Below are positions 15,654 to 25,376 of a DNA stretch of 59,418 nt, one piece after another. A program made the position numbers and the translations under genes. Numbering within the stretch: the stretch's first letter is position 1; every line of letters begins with the position of its first letter. The notes below the pieces were generated by a model. That model was given only the letters and a program-made list of their open reading frames with translations, was not told where the DNA came from and did not search any database. The stretch comes from Lentibacillus halodurans (GTDB lineage: Bacteria; Bacillota; Bacilli; Bacillales; Amphibacillaceae): NCBI RefSeq assembly GCF_900112045.1, contig NZ_FOJW01000019.1, forward strand, positions 1-59,418, in the 5' to 3' direction.

Positions 15654-16796
15654 CTAATTCTTTTTATGGTGATTTTTAGGACCTGTGAGCGAAGCCAACA
15701 TACCAACTACTCCATAAAGTATAAACGACGTAGCATAGCCCCATGTCCCAATGAACCATCCAGCGAGTAATGAGCCTATTACTTGGCCCAATGACAAAAG
15801 TAAAAATGGAACCCCAATACCTAATGATGCATTCGTAATAAATACGCGAATTCCCCACACAAGGAGAACGCCGGTTAAAAATATATAGGCGCAACCGAAA
15901 ATGCCAGCGGATAAGTAAGACATTAACAACCATTCAGGTGAAAAGGACAGTATAATGGATGCTGAAGCAATCGACAAACTCCCTAATTTATAAGAAAAAG
16001 ACAACCCGCCCTTTTCAACTAATGAACCAGAAAAACCTCCCAGCACACCAAATAGTCCAATGATGATCCAAAATCCGGAAAGCTGCCACTCACTGTAATC
16101 ACCAGCCACTTCAATAAAAGATCTGGAAAATGTCCAAAAGGCTGCTGTAGAAATCCCCAGGATAAGCGATGCCAAAACCAAAGGGATGGATCCTTCTACA
16201 CCTCGTATAGAGAACTGCCCTTTTTGAAACATCAATTTTGAACGCGTCCCGACTTTTGGAATTGCCCGGAAATTCCATATCAATATCAGGCAGGTCAAAA
16301 TGGCATAGATCAAATACGTTAGTCTCCAATTTGGCGATAATAGAATAGCGCCTGCTCCAGAAAGGGCAATGCCAAAACTTGTTCCGGAATTGATCCATGT
16401 ATTTGCTTTTCCTTGTTTATCCCGTTTAATCCAAAGTGATATTGCTGCGCCATAAGGTGGTGATATCAAGCCTGTGCTTCCTCCAGCAAGTAACACGCCT
16501 AACGCAAGAACCCATGCATTTGGAGCCATATATATCAACAACATGCCAGCAAAAGCTGACAGACCAGCCGAAATAATCATCCTTCTTGGTCCTTCTCTTG
16601 TCGTAATCACAGTGGATACAATGATTGTAAGGCAGTAGGCCAAATAAAATAACGACGAGACCATCCCTGATACAAATTCAGACATTTGAAGCGAGTCATT
16701 CATATCGGGAAGAAGCAGCCCGAAGCTAAACCTCGCTAATCCATAGGTGACAGCAATCATGGTAACCCCTGGTAAAACTAACTTTGAAAATTTCAT
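15654..16796 (-). CDS. MFS transporter, YbfB/YjiJ-like
   Basis: About 380 residues with twelve hydrophobic segments. Typical signs: YGLARFSFGLLLPDM in helix 1, LAGGSTGLISPPYGAAISLW in the helix 4 region, and WRLTYLIYAILT. It probably exports a small molecule. An ATG at 16805 touches the AGGGTGA site, so ATG 16796 is more likely. A 17-base operator identical in all but one base to that of the TetR gene lies 32-48 bases upstream, so the pump is the regulator's target. Confidence 0.85.
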   Translation of the reverse strand: MKFSKLVLPGVTMIAVTYGLARFSFGLLLPDMNDSLQMSEFVSGMVSSLFYLAYCLTIIVSTVITTREGPRRMIISAGLSAFAGMLLIYMAPNAWVLALGVLLAGGSTGLISPPYGAAISLWIKRDKQGKANTWINSGTSFGIALSGAGAILLSPNWRLTYLIYAILTCLILIWNFRAIPKVGTRSKLMFQKGQFSIRGVEGSIPLVLASLILGISTAAFWTFSRSFIEVAGDYSEWQLSGFWIIIGLFGVLGGFSGSLVEKGGLSFSYKLGSLSIASASIILSFSPEWLLMSYLSAGIFGCAYIFLTGVLLVWGIRVFITNASLGIGVPFLLLSLGQVIGSLLAGWFIGTWGYATSFILYGVVGMLASLTGPKNHHKKN

Positions 16797-16827
16797 GGCA
16801 TTCATTCACCCTAACTCCACAAATTAT

Positions 16828-16844
16828 ATAGAACGACCTTTCTA
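16828..16844. promoter_or_regulatory. TetR operator of the MFS gene
   Basis: ATAGAACGACCTTTCTA, differing by one base from the copy before tetR at 17436. It lies in the 58-base gap between tetR and the MFS start. Confidence 0.7.
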
Positions 16845-16862
16845 ATTTTAGTTTAAAAAAAT

Positions 16863-17411
16863 TTACGATGTATGTTGGACAAGCAATCGTGCCATCGCAA
16901 TAGAATGTTCCGTTGCTTTATCTGCACCAATCAATGTCGTCATGGAGGTAGTTCCTTCAAGCAGCAATGTGAATTGATTAGCTAAATCTCGTTCGTTATC
17001 TTTACCTTTCTTTTGAGCCAATTGCTGAAAATATTTAAGCAAATTAGATTTATGTCCCCTTGCAATATTCTCTATCTCATTATTGGTTCCCGCATAATCT
17101 TCTATCGCTCTTAAGAACATATCGCCTTTGTAAGATTGTTCTTTTAGCCATCGGCCATGAGCTTCAACAGCAAGAATGAAAGGAGAATCTGAATCCATTT
17201 CCACATGTGAATCCAAATAAGTCCAATAGCGTTCCTCCCGCTGTTTCAATACTTCTTCGACCAAATTGTCCTTGGAAGAAAAATGATTATAAAGCGTCAT
17301 CGTTGCTACATTCGCATCACTGATGATTTTCTTCAATCCTACGCCACGAAATCCGTGCTCATAAAATAATCGTTCAGCTACTTGTAATAATGTATCTTTT
17401 TTTGCAGTCAT
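16863..17411 (-). CDS. TetR-family repressor
   Basis: A 182-residue regulator. N-terminal helix-turn-helix: TLLQVAERLFYEHGFRGVGLKKI, then ATMTLYNHFSSKDNLVEEVL. The frame is open to 17645, but GGAGAAGTGAAAGAC places the start at ATG 17411, giving standard TetR length. Matched operators before itself and before the MFS transporter indicate autoregulation and control of the pump. Ligand unknown. Confidence 0.88.
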   Translation of the reverse strand: MTAKKDTLLQVAERLFYEHGFRGVGLKKIISDANVATMTLYNHFSSKDNLVEEVLKQREERYWTYLDSHVEMDSDSPFILAVEAHGRWLKEQSYKGDMFLRAIEDYAGTNNEIENIARGHKSNLLKYFQQLAQKKGKDNERDLANQFTLLLEGTTSMTTLIGADKATEHSIAMARLLVQHTS

Positions 17412-17435
17412 GTCTTTCACTTCTCCTTGAATTAG

Positions 17436-17452
17436 ATAGAACGATCTTTCTA
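17436..17452. promoter_or_regulatory. TetR operator of tetR
   Basis: ATAGAACGATCTTTCTA inside a larger imperfect palindrome (TTAGATAG...CTTTCTAA), 25 bases before the tetR start. Confidence 0.7.
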
Positions 17453-17663
17453 ATATAAGCCTATCAATTTCCAATCTTATCGTCAACCAATCGTTCTCAA
17501 TTTCCCAGGCTAGGCTGGGCATTGCGCTGCCCAATCTACCGGAAATTTCAGTCCTGTCCGCTGATTTCAATGACTGACCTGGTAAAAAATTTAGTATGGT
17601 GCGCGGATTTCCACAATACAATGTATATAACATGACATGATTCACGAAAGGAGTTATTTTTTT

Positions 17664-18599
17664 ATGCCGATACCACTTGCATTACAGCGCGGAGATACGA
17701 TTGGTATAGTCACATTAGGAAGCCCGCCGGAAAGAAATGAAGTCGAGACAGGTGTGGAAATGCTGGAAGACATGGGATTTAACACACTTCTTGGTCGTAA
17801 CGTGTTCGCGCGAGATGGTTTCTTAGCGGGAACAGAGCAAGAACGTGCGGACGATCTAATGCGTATGTTTGCCAATCCTCAGGTAAAAATGATCCTGCCT
17901 TCACGGGGAGGGGTAGGCGTATCCGGCATTCTCCCCTATCTTGATTACACATTTATCATGGGAAACGCAAAACTTATCAGTGGTTACAGCGATATTACGG
18001 TGTTGTTGAATGCACTGTATCAATTTGCCCGCATTATTGCTTTTCAAAGTCTTATGCTTGTTGATTTTAACCCTAGTACCCCCGAATATAATTTTAATCA
18101 TTTTTTTTCAGGGATTTCCACCCCTGCACCAACTCGACAAATCAATAATCCACCAGAAATCCCGCTGCAAAGTAAAATACCGGGAAATGTTACCGGGCCA
18201 ATTGTTGGAGGCAATCTTACTTCACTAATTGGCACAATCGGGACTCCTTTTGAAATCGATACCCGCGGAAAGATTTTGCTGCTCGAAGATACACATGAAC
18301 CCGTTAATACGATCTTCCGGTATATTGAGCAATTAAGATTAGCCGGTAAATTCCAGGACTGTATCGGGATTGTGATGGGAGAATGTACAGAATGTCCAGA
18401 ATCTTACGGTAGAACATATGAAGACCTGATCAATGAATTTATCGCACCATTTGGTAAGCCGCTTATGACGAATCTAGCCACAGCACACGGTACTTATAAG
18501 GCTGCAATTCCTATTGGGGCAACGGTCAATTTGAATACATTCAATAATACTTTAACGGTTCTTGAACCCACGACGACTCCTGTCATGTCCAGTTTCTAA
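17664..18599 (+). CDS. LD-carboxypeptidase (peptidase family S66)
   Basis: A 311-residue serine peptidase. The Ser-Glu-His triad is visible as Ser109 in SGYSDIT, Glu208 in ILLLEDTHEP and His275 in ATAHGTYKAAIPIG; RGGVGV (81-86) is the family's glycine loop. The family cleaves the L-Lys/DAP-D-Ala bond of murein tetrapeptides during wall recycling, or, as MccF, peptide-nucleotide antibiotics. No signal peptide, so it acts in the cytoplasm. Start ATG 17664 has AAAGGAG ten bases ahead; the earlier in-frame ATG at 17637 lacks a site. Confidence 0.9.
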   Translation: MPIPLALQRGDTIGIVTLGSPPERNEVETGVEMLEDMGFNTLLGRNVFARDGFLAGTEQERADDLMRMFANPQVKMILPSRGGVGVSGILPYLDYTFIMGNAKLISGYSDITVLLNALYQFARIIAFQSLMLVDFNPSTPEYNFNHFFSGISTPAPTRQINNPPEIPLQSKIPGNVTGPIVGGNLTSLIGTIGTPFEIDTRGKILLLEDTHEPVNTIFRYIEQLRLAGKFQDCIGIVMGECTECPESYGRTYEDLINEFIAPFGKPLMTNLATAHGTYKAAIPIGATVNLNTFNNTLTVLEPTTTPVMSSF

Positions 18600-18790
18600 A
18601 TGGAAGGAACCCCCTAATGTTCAAAGTATTTATAAGAGGCTCCTCAGATTCAGGTTATGTCAAGATCTTCAGTCCAACTTATTTATAGGGGGAACAATTT
18701 CCTTCATGGATAATTCTCTGCCCCCTTCTCGATAAACCAGCGTAAAAAATCGATTAATTTTATTGAATGCTTAATCATCTCCTGCTTATC

Positions 18791-19645
18791 TTATTGATTG
18801 ACTTTGAGCCACGTTCTAACCAGCCCGTCAACAATGGGATCAATCACAGAATGATCGATATCGTATTTGATATGGGAAAAGAGATTCCAGTTTGTCAGCA
18901 ATCCCCCAACGTTTACTTCTACATCTTTCGTTACGGCATGTTGATAATGTTGATTTAAACCTTTTAAGGGATAAGCGAGAATATCATCTTTGTCATAAAA
19001 GTTTAGCCACTCACCATTGATGTTTGGGTAATATTTTTGAATTTCGGGAGGCGGAACACGGATCGGCATGCCAAAGTCGTTAAAACGGAGCGACCATAAA
19101 GCAATTGGGCTTCCCATACTGTAAAATAAGGAAAGGGTTTCCCCTTTTTCTAAAGGTGTATTGCCGGAACATTGCTTTGTGATTTTCCCAATATTCTCTT
19201 GTCTTGCCTGTAAATCATAAAAATAATTACTGGCAACGACGGAACCAAGGCTATGGCTAATGACACATAAGGGAGCACATGACCCAGCTTTTGCTTGGAG
19301 ACTGTGCAAACACTGAGCTATAAGGGCGTGTACTTTATCATAATTTTGGTCGGATACCGATGAGGGCTGATACGCTACAGCATCGGCAAGAAACTCAACG
19401 ACAAAGCTGCGTAAAAAACGATAGTCCAGCTCCGTTCCTTGTTGCACCCTTTCCCATAATGTATTCTCCTCGTTTTCAAATATCGAAGACCAAAATACAG
19501 ATTGGAACACGAGGTTATTTTCTGGATCTTCTACTTTAAGTTTACTGCTAAAACCTTTGGTAATTTCCTTAATCATTTCCTTCGCAAAATCTTTATTTGG
19601 TGTTCCAGCACCGTGAAGTAAAACAATACCTATCTTCTGTGTCAC
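18791..19645 (-). CDS. Alpha/beta-hydrolase (lipase-like)
   Basis: A 284-residue protein starting with GIVLLHGAGTPNKDF (oxyanion-hole HG) and carrying the nucleophile elbow SHSLGSVVAS, with His candidates near the C-terminus (HIKYDIDHSV). No signal peptide. Substrate unknown. GTG start behind GGAGGGAG. It is a single gene without obvious operon partners. Confidence 0.75.
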   Translation of the reverse strand: MTQKIGIVLLHGAGTPNKDFAKEMIKEITKGFSSKLKVEDPENNLVFQSVFWSSIFENEENTLWERVQQGTELDYRFLRSFVVEFLADAVAYQPSSVSDQNYDKVHALIAQCLHSLQAKAGSCAPLCVISHSLGSVVASNYFYDLQARQENIGKITKQCSGNTPLEKGETLSLFYSMGSPIALWSLRFNDFGMPIRVPPPEIQKYYPNINGEWLNFYDKDDILAYPLKGLNQHYQHAVTKDVEVNVGGLLTNWNLFSHIKYDIDHSVIDPIVDGLVRTWLKVNQ

Positions 19646-19860
19646 GTGCTCCCTCCTCAGGATTATTGGAATGAAATGTCAAACCACCTGCATTATACCA
19701 AAATTCAATTTTTTAGGAATCATCTAATAGCCCTGATAACTTAGAAGTCTATGTCCCACAATGACCTTTATATAAGAATATTAAATTAGTCCTTCTTTGT
19801 TTACAAAGGACAGACTTACATGTAAAAAAATAAAACGAGAACTTAAAATGGGTGAAATCT

Positions 19861-19886
19861 CATTGTATCAATGAATTGATACAATG
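19861..19886. promoter_or_regulatory. Perfect 26-base palindrome upstream of the NlpC/P60 gene
   Basis: CATTGTATCAAT (19861-19872), two bases, then ATTGATACAATG (19875-19886). No T-run follows, so an operator is more likely than a terminator. It lies about 90 bases before the start of the P60-like gene. Confidence 0.55.
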
Positions 19887-19974
19887 GGGTTAGTTTGAAG
19901 ATGTGTTGGTCATCTAGAGACAAAAGCAAAGGACACATTGCTTCTAACTAATTTTTAAGTTGGAGGAATTCGAA

Positions 19975-20736
19975 ATGACTAAACCAAAACACCCCATCAA
20001 GATGTATGTCGTTTCCACCGCACTCGTCACATCTTTGGCATTTACACCTGCATTAAGTGAGAAGGTCCTTGCCAAGGCAAACGTAAATTCTTCAGATACT
20101 CATTCTTCTATTGATGTATCAGAAAGCACACTCTTGAGTAAAGGGGATCGTGGTGAAGCAGTTAAGTCGGTACAATCCGAACTTGCTTCCCAAGGTTATT
20201 ATACATATAATCTTGATGGAATTTTCGGCCCCATCACGAAAGAAGCTGTAGAATCGTTTCAATCCGACCATGGAATAACGATTGATGGAATAGTAGGTCC
20301 TGAAACAAAAGAAGCCCTATCCTCATCTTCAGTCGAAAGCATGAAATTAGATTCAAATTCGACTGATGCTGCTTCAGAATCCGAAGTCGTGTCTATTGCA
20401 GAAAACTTAATAGGAACACCCTATGTATGGGGAGGCACAACCCCAGATGGATTTGACAGCAGCGGTTTCGTTTCCTATGTATTTGACCAGGTTGGTATCA
20501 ATCTTCACAGAACAGAACATGATATGTGGACATCAGATGGTGTGAGGGTAGATTCACCTCGTATTGGTGACGTCATATTCTTTGAAGGAACATATGATAC
20601 TGAAGGAGCCTCACACAGCGGCATTTATATAGGGGACAACAAAATGATTCATGCAGGTAGCGAAGGTGTTGCCGTTGCTGATCTTAGCATAGACTATTGG
20701 CAAGATCATTATTTAGGTGTTAAATCATTTCAATAA
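19975..20736 (+). CDS. Secreted NlpC/P60-like wall protein with Cys-to-Ser active site
   Basis: A 253-residue secreted protein: signal peptide (1-35), a peptidoglycan-binding domain (about 52-118, with SKGDRGEAVKSVQSEL and DGIFGPITKEAVESFQ), and a C-terminal NlpC/P60 domain (about 136-253). The family normally has DCSGF as catalytic cysteine motif; here codons 161-164 read Asp-Ser-Ser-Gly, so Ser162 replaces Cys. The His (HSGIYIG, His214) and third residue (His226) are kept. It may be a wall-binding protein without endopeptidase activity, or a serine variant. ATG 19975 follows GGAGGAATTC; the TTG at 19960 is not needed. Confidence 0.88.
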   Translation: MTKPKHPIKMYVVSTALVTSLAFTPALSEKVLAKANVNSSDTHSSIDVSESTLLSKGDRGEAVKSVQSELASQGYYTYNLDGIFGPITKEAVESFQSDHGITIDGIVGPETKEALSSSSVESMKLDSNSTDAASESEVVSIAENLIGTPYVWGGTTPDGFDSSGFVSYVFDQVGINLHRTEHDMWTSDGVRVDSPRIGDVIFFEGTYDTEGASHSGIYIGDNKMIHAGSEGVAVADLSIDYWQDHYLGVKSFQ

Positions 20737-20748
20737 AGGTTAAAACGA

Positions 20749-20797
20749 GGGCTGACGCCAAAAAGGTCACCAATAGTTGACTTTTTGGGTCAGCCCC
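20749..20797 (+). terminator. Terminator after the P60-like gene
   Basis: GGGCTGAC with CCAAAAAGGTCAC pairs with GTTGACTTTTTGG and GTCAGCCC, followed by CTTT. Long GC-capped hairpin 13 bases after the stop codon. Confidence 0.75.
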
Positions 20798-20911
20798 TTT
20801 ACTTTGCCAATACTCGATTATAAAAAGACCGTCACCCAAAGTTTGAAATCCTTGATGGCAGCCTTAACTTACCTTTAAATTTAACCAGAATTCAAAAGGC
20901 ATCCTTCCTAA

Positions 20912-21385
20912 CTACAACACCACTAAAATTCTTGTATTAAAGGTATCTTCTTCATCCTCTTCACCTTCTGTTGAGTAACCATAGGCTATAGTACTCCCGT
21001 CTAAACTTACAGTTACATTATCAATGCTTTGGTTTCCCTTTAATTCTATTTCATGGATAGTTTCCAGTTTTTCTGTTTCAAAATCGAAAAGTTTCACTTC
21101 GTTATCATCAACGATAACTACATTGCCATTTGTTAATGTAAATAGTTGAGAATCCTCACCAAGTTCCAGAGATTCTTTAGTTTCTAAGTTAAGGGCATGG
21201 TATGTAATCGTTACAGTTTCATCAGAATTGTTAACGCCATATATAATGTATTTTTCGTCAGAGGTTAACATCGTTGTATATTTGTCTTGTGGCATCACAT
21301 TGTCTGAAACTAACAATGCATCTGTTTTCCCAGATTCAACATCATATGAGAAAATACCCCCCCATTCATAACAGTATTAATCACA
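20912..21385 (-). pseudogene. C-terminal fragment of a propeller-like protein
   Basis: The open part (134 codons) reads as beta-strand repeats (SDEKYIIYGVNN, NGNVVIVDDNEVKLFDFET, VSLDGSTIAYGYS). Coding similarity continues upstream as IFSYDVESGKTDALLVSDN, but a run of seven G at about 21356-21362 breaks the frame, and further upstream a stop appears. The N-terminus and any signal peptide are missing. I do not recognise a named family. Confidence 0.5.
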
Positions 21386-21528
21386 CCATAAATGGGCTAT
21401 ATCGAAGCATCTGTATAATTTAAAAACGCTGAAAACATGCGTTGTTTTAAAATAAAAACATAAAAAACCTTATACAAAAATGTATAACCCGTTGAATTTT
21501 AGTGGACAATGTTGACAAATGGTGGACA

Positions 21529-21568
21529 AAAAATAAAACCTCTAACCATCGGTAGAGGTTTTATTTTT
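21529..21568. terminator. Hairpin terminator
   Basis: AAAATAAAACCTCTA and TAGAGGTTTTATTTT form a long perfect stem around ACCATCGG. The symmetrical A/T runs suggest use in both directions. The rest of 21386-21837 holds no gene I can see. Confidence 0.7.
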
Positions 21569-21861
21569 CAGCCCTAACTGTTCGGAAGTTTAGTCATAAC
21601 TCTTCCCGTATCCTTCACTTTTTTTAACAAATTTAATGAGTAATACCTTTCAACCATAACAGATCATTAAGCATCAAGATATAGCACATGCCGATCGATT
21701 ACTGCTCTTCACGTACACCTCTATACCTAGTGACACGTGTGTTTGGTAATTATAAAAAAGACCAATAATTTGAAAAAAGTAACAGTGCATAAGCTATACA
21801 TACTAAAGGTAATTGTTGGAGATGCCTAAAGTAACCTGTGAAATTACTGGAGGGATATAAA

Positions 21862-22872
21862 GTGGAATCCGAAAAGAATGTCAAATTAACATCAGCGGAA
21901 ATGGGCAAACTTTGGATAACTTATGTAGGAAATACCATGGGGAAATGTGTACTGACTTACTATCTTAAAAATGTAGATGACACTGATATTAAAAAAGTTT
22001 TGGAAACTGCTTTGAAACTAGATGAGTCATTGATACAGGAGATAAAAACTTTTTTTAAGAAAGGAGATTTTCCATTACCCATTGGATTTACTGATGACGA
22101 TGTAAATTCAGATGCACCGAGACTATTTCACGATGAGTTTTACCTTTATTACCTGCAATATTTAGGAAAAGCAGGGTTAAGTATTTACTCCGCCGCCATT
22201 CCTTTGGTGACCAAAAAACCTATAAGAGACTTTTTCATAAATGCCATGAACGACACTGCTAAATTGTTGGCTGAAGTAAATCAGGTCTTAAATTCAAAAG
22301 GTTATTTACAGAATTCACCCCTTATACCGAACCCTGAAGGAATTGATTTTGTTGATAATCAAAGTTATTTGAAAGGTTTTTTTGGAGATAAGAGAACCCT
22401 TCATGGGTTAGAAATTGCTCATCTTTATGGAAACATCAACAATGATATCACAAGCAAGGCACTCATTATCGGTTTTGCGCAAGGGGCACGACATGAAAAA
22501 GTTAGAAAATTTTTAGAGCGTGGCAAAGGTATTAATCATAAGCACATAGAAGCACTTTCAAAAAAGTTGTCTGAAAATAGCTTGCCTTCACCATCACTTT
22601 TAGATCATTTGGTTACAACATCAACCACGCCACCATTTTCAGATAAACTTATGGTTTCTCATAAAATCGACATGTTCTCAATGAAGGTACGAGAATATGC
22701 CAATGGAGCGTCATTTAATGGAAGAAAAGATATTGGGGCTTTATATGCCCGTTGTTTATTAGATGTTTCACTATATGTAGAAGATGGTGCTAACCTTATA
22801 ATTGATCATAATTGGATGGAACAGCCACCAGAAGCACCAAACCGAAACCAGCTTGCTAAAGAAAAGGATTAG
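21862..22872 (+). CDS. DUF3231 family protein
   Basis: A 336-residue helical protein, two DUF3231 repeats of about 165 residues. Repeat signatures are seen as LTSAEMGKLWITYVGNTMGKC with PLPIGFTDDDVN in the first, and GDKRTLHGLEIAHLYGNI in the second, ending HNWMEQPPEAPNR. The family is common in spore formers and ferritin-like in helix pattern, function unknown. GTG 21862 has GGAGGG eight bases ahead, so the earlier in-frame GTG at 21838 is not the start. The relic downstream belongs to a membrane family that also follows the DUF3231 gene at 44684. Confidence 0.82.
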   Translation: MESEKNVKLTSAEMGKLWITYVGNTMGKCVLTYYLKNVDDTDIKKVLETALKLDESLIQEIKTFFKKGDFPLPIGFTDDDVNSDAPRLFHDEFYLYYLQYLGKAGLSIYSAAIPLVTKKPIRDFFINAMNDTAKLLAEVNQVLNSKGYLQNSPLIPNPEGIDFVDNQSYLKGFFGDKRTLHGLEIAHLYGNINNDITSKALIIGFAQGARHEKVRKFLERGKGINHKHIEALSKKLSENSLPSPSLLDHLVTTSTTPPFSDKLMVSHKIDMFSMKVREYANGASFNGRKDIGALYARCLLDVSLYVEDGANLIIDHNWMEQPPEAPNRNQLAKEKD

Positions 22873-22884
22873 ACTATGAATGGA

Positions 22885-23120
22885 AAAGTTACTTTGGAGT
22901 ATTACCCTTCCTGGCTTTGGTCAACTTCTAACCGGCAAGTTACCTAGAAGAGTTTTTGTTAATTGCGTCAGAATTTCTCGTAAACATTCAAGCCCACTTT
23001 AATGAGATCATCATTTTAAGCTTTCACGAGAATTTCCTAGAAGCCATTGATCAAGCCAATTACCAATGGTTTATTTTTTCCCCTGCCTATATTTTTTCGC
23101 AGCATAGGACGCTTACAGAG
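22885..23120 (+). pseudogene. Membrane-protein relic paired with DUF3231
   Basis: Frames read WSITLPGFGQLLTGKLP, then after a shift LLIASEFLVNIQAHFNEIIIL and SFHENFLEAIDQANYQWF. The same protein is recognisable at 44136-44598 on the other strand (WSIALLGFGQILNGK, LEFLINVQSNFNEIIISSFH). At least one frameshift; not functional. No gene is seen in the remainder up to 23500. Confidence 0.6.
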
Positions 23121-23500
23121 ACGATATAGTTGATTGCATTCCTTACGCCTGCTTCCCCAGACAGCGTTTCGGTTTTTCGCTCCTTCTACTTAACATTGAG
23201 CTATTCGGCATTTAGAAGCCTGTATTATCTCCGCTAGTACTACCTGTTTAAACAGGACACTCTTTACAATCGAAATGAACAAAAATATCAATATTGACAT
23301 AATCAATCCATCATATTAACACTTCGATTGAAATGTTGAAAATCCTTTTTTGTAGATAGATATGGAGAACTTTTTTGAGAGTAAGAATTCTATGAAATGA
23401 TTTGTAAGATAATTACAAGAATGGATATCTATAAATATTGAGGAAGACAAAGCTTATAGATCCGTCTTCCTCAGTCAGTCCTTCCTAACGGACAGTGCGA

Positions 23501-23926
23501 TCACGATATTTTCAAATCGTCAAACGAATTGATAACTCTTTCTATTTCCTGCTCACCAGCCGCTTCCCAACGGCTTTTATCAGTTATGTTTCCGTCCTTG
23601 TCAACAGGCGTTTGGAACTGATTGAAGCCTGTTGTTGTCAGCAATGAATTTCCGTCCCAGTCCAGTCCCGTGTTTACGACATGCTTGATTACATATGGCG
23701 TCCGGAATTCTAAATAGGCATTAGCACTGTCAAGTTCCCCTTCAATGACGTCAAACGGAATTCTGATATAGATCGTCTCGCCGCCTTCCCGGCACAGAAC
23801 CATATCGAATTTCCCACGGTCATATTCCCAGTTCCCGCAAAGGGTGTATCCATTAGTCCGAAACATTCTGTACACATCACCGAAATAGGCTTTCTTTCCC
23901 TCAATTTCCGTTTCTAGTTTTAACAT
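23501..23926 (-). CDS. yugN: YugN-like family protein
   Basis: A 141-residue cytoplasmic protein of the YugN family known from Bacillus, with MVLCREGGETIYIRIPFDVIEGELD and a central FRTPYVIKHVVNTGLD. Function unknown. ATG 23926 with AAGGTG. Stands alone. Confidence 0.75.
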   Translation of the reverse strand: MLKLETEIEGKKAYFGDVYRMFRTNGYTLCGNWEYDRGKFDMVLCREGGETIYIRIPFDVIEGELDSANAYLEFRTPYVIKHVVNTGLDWDGNSLLTTTGFNQFQTPVDKDGNITDKSRWEAAGEQEIERVINSFDDLKIS

Positions 23927-24117
23927 ACACCTTCACTCCTCGATTAAGATTATCATATTAGGTTTTAACTAAATGGTGGCGTAAAACACCACTAAATCTA
24001 TACTAAACATACACTTAAAACATCTTTTCTACACCTGTGGAATGACGTAAAAACCCCTTGTCGTTTGACCGTTCTGAAATGGACAGGAACATGTGGAATA
24101 TACTTGCCCACTACTTG

Positions 24118-24563
24118 CTAAAGCTCTACCGTTTTTGGCTCAGCACCCTTTTTGTTCATAATTCTTATTGTCACTGGTGTAATCTCCAACACAATATAGT
24201 TTGAATCATCCGGTCCATTAAACCAGTACTCCATGTATGAGTTCCACAATTCATGTCTTCAGTTCAACGCTACTGTTTATAGCGGCTCTTCCTTCATACT
24301 CCACATATTCATTCATCACCAAACCCTTTCCCTTCATAGCCTAATAAGATATGAGTGTATGGGTTTGCTTCTATTTCCTCTGATTTATGTGTTTCTATGC
24401 TTGTTGCTGTATAAAGCTTTAAACCTTTTCGGATAAAGGTCATATATCTTGAATGTGGTTTATCTTGTTTAACAGTCGCCATCGTACCAACAGCGTTGTC
24501 ATCTATAATTTTTTCAACAGTTGATTTCATTTCCTGCTGGCTCAATTGATGCACTCCTTCCAT
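24118..24563 (-). pseudogene. Pyridoxamine-phosphate-oxidase-like stress protein, frameshifted
   Basis: The first 84 codons (VEKIIDDNAVGTMATVKQDKPHSRYMTFIRKGLKLYTATS) are the flavin-binding split-barrel N-terminus of general stress protein 26 / YdaG type. After GKGFGDE the frame is lost; the rest continues in other frames as YVEYEGRAAINSSVELK, then YWFNGPDDSNYIVLEITPV and TIRIMNKKGAEPKTVEL with stop at 24118. Two shifts are needed to rebuild the protein. Confidence 0.7.
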
Positions 24564-24828
24564 CCAATAATCAATTATTTCCAGATATTAGCGAATTTAA
24601 CATGTTCCATTATTGTATATACTGCTTGTTCACCATGACTATAACCAAGTCAAGATTTTTTAGGATATTTCGACAATTAGTCCTTAAGCCTTCAAGTGCT
24701 TTCTGCAGTTTAGTCATTCATATGTTCTCCTTTTTAAAAAAAGTATTTATCCGTATTTTTAACAAGTGAAAGGAAATAATACCAAAAGGATTATGACTTT
24801 GAATTTATTACTTAAAAAGGATGATGGT

Positions 24829-25113
24829 ATGAAAATATTCCTGGTCGCAGGAAGTATTGTATTGCCTGTAATAATGTATTTAACCCAAAACAACTGGAAT
24901 AGACTCCGATTTATGTTTAATTTGGCAGCGGTCATATCCGCCCTGATATTTGGTAATATCGCCTCATTGTCGGTTTATCAGATAATTAAAAATGAAACAG
25001 TTATGATGATAAACATTCATGCGATATTTTTAAATCCTTTGTTTTTAATTACGGGCTCCTATTTAGGGTTATACATCATCTTCCGGCTACTTGCAGCAGT
25101 GATGGAGGATTAA
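24829..25113 (+). CDS. Small membrane protein, unknown
   Basis: A 94-residue protein with three hydrophobic helices (about 1-18, 25-48, 63-85). AAAAAGGATG precedes ATG 24829, which I prefer over an open-frame start at 24766 that has no site. No family recognised. The 260 bases before it hold only a doubtful 35-codon frame. Confidence 0.5.
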   Translation: MKIFLVAGSIVLPVIMYLTQNNWNRLRFMFNLAAVISALIFGNIASLSVYQIIKNETVMMINIHAIFLNPLFLITGSYLGLYIIFRLLAAVMED

Positions 25114-25124
25114 GCTTAAAATTA

Positions 25125-25330
25125 GGGTTTGGAACTATTCCCTAACAATGTAGTCAGACGAACACCTGAAGTTGTAAAGGTTGTGTCTGCTCCATGTTTT
25201 TTGTGTATACAGAGAAATTTTCGGGACTGAAGACATTCCTGAAATTATAATGAAAATGATAGGTATAGCTGGCAAAGTTAATAACAAATAAGTTGGTCCT
25301 CGTTGTACCACAAGAAGTATCCTTAGCATA
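25125..25330 (-). pseudogene. Relic of an AEC transporter C-terminus
   Basis: Leftward frames give LLLTLPAIPIIFIIISGMSS, VPKISLYTQK, then after a shift HGADTTFTTSGVRLTTLLG. This matches the C-terminal pattern of the intact gene next door (AGMPSAPTMSLYAQKFGADTHFASLGVM). A second, now-dead copy on the opposite strand. Confidence 0.6.
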
Positions 25331-25376
25331 AACTAATTTAGGTATATGCTTATCTGGTACAGCAGGAGTGATTATT

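Noticed and set aside
24521-24769. 82-codon rightward frame and a 35-codon leftward frame at about 24610-24720
   Set aside because: The first is antisense to a recognisable relic; the second has a plausible site but no support from content.
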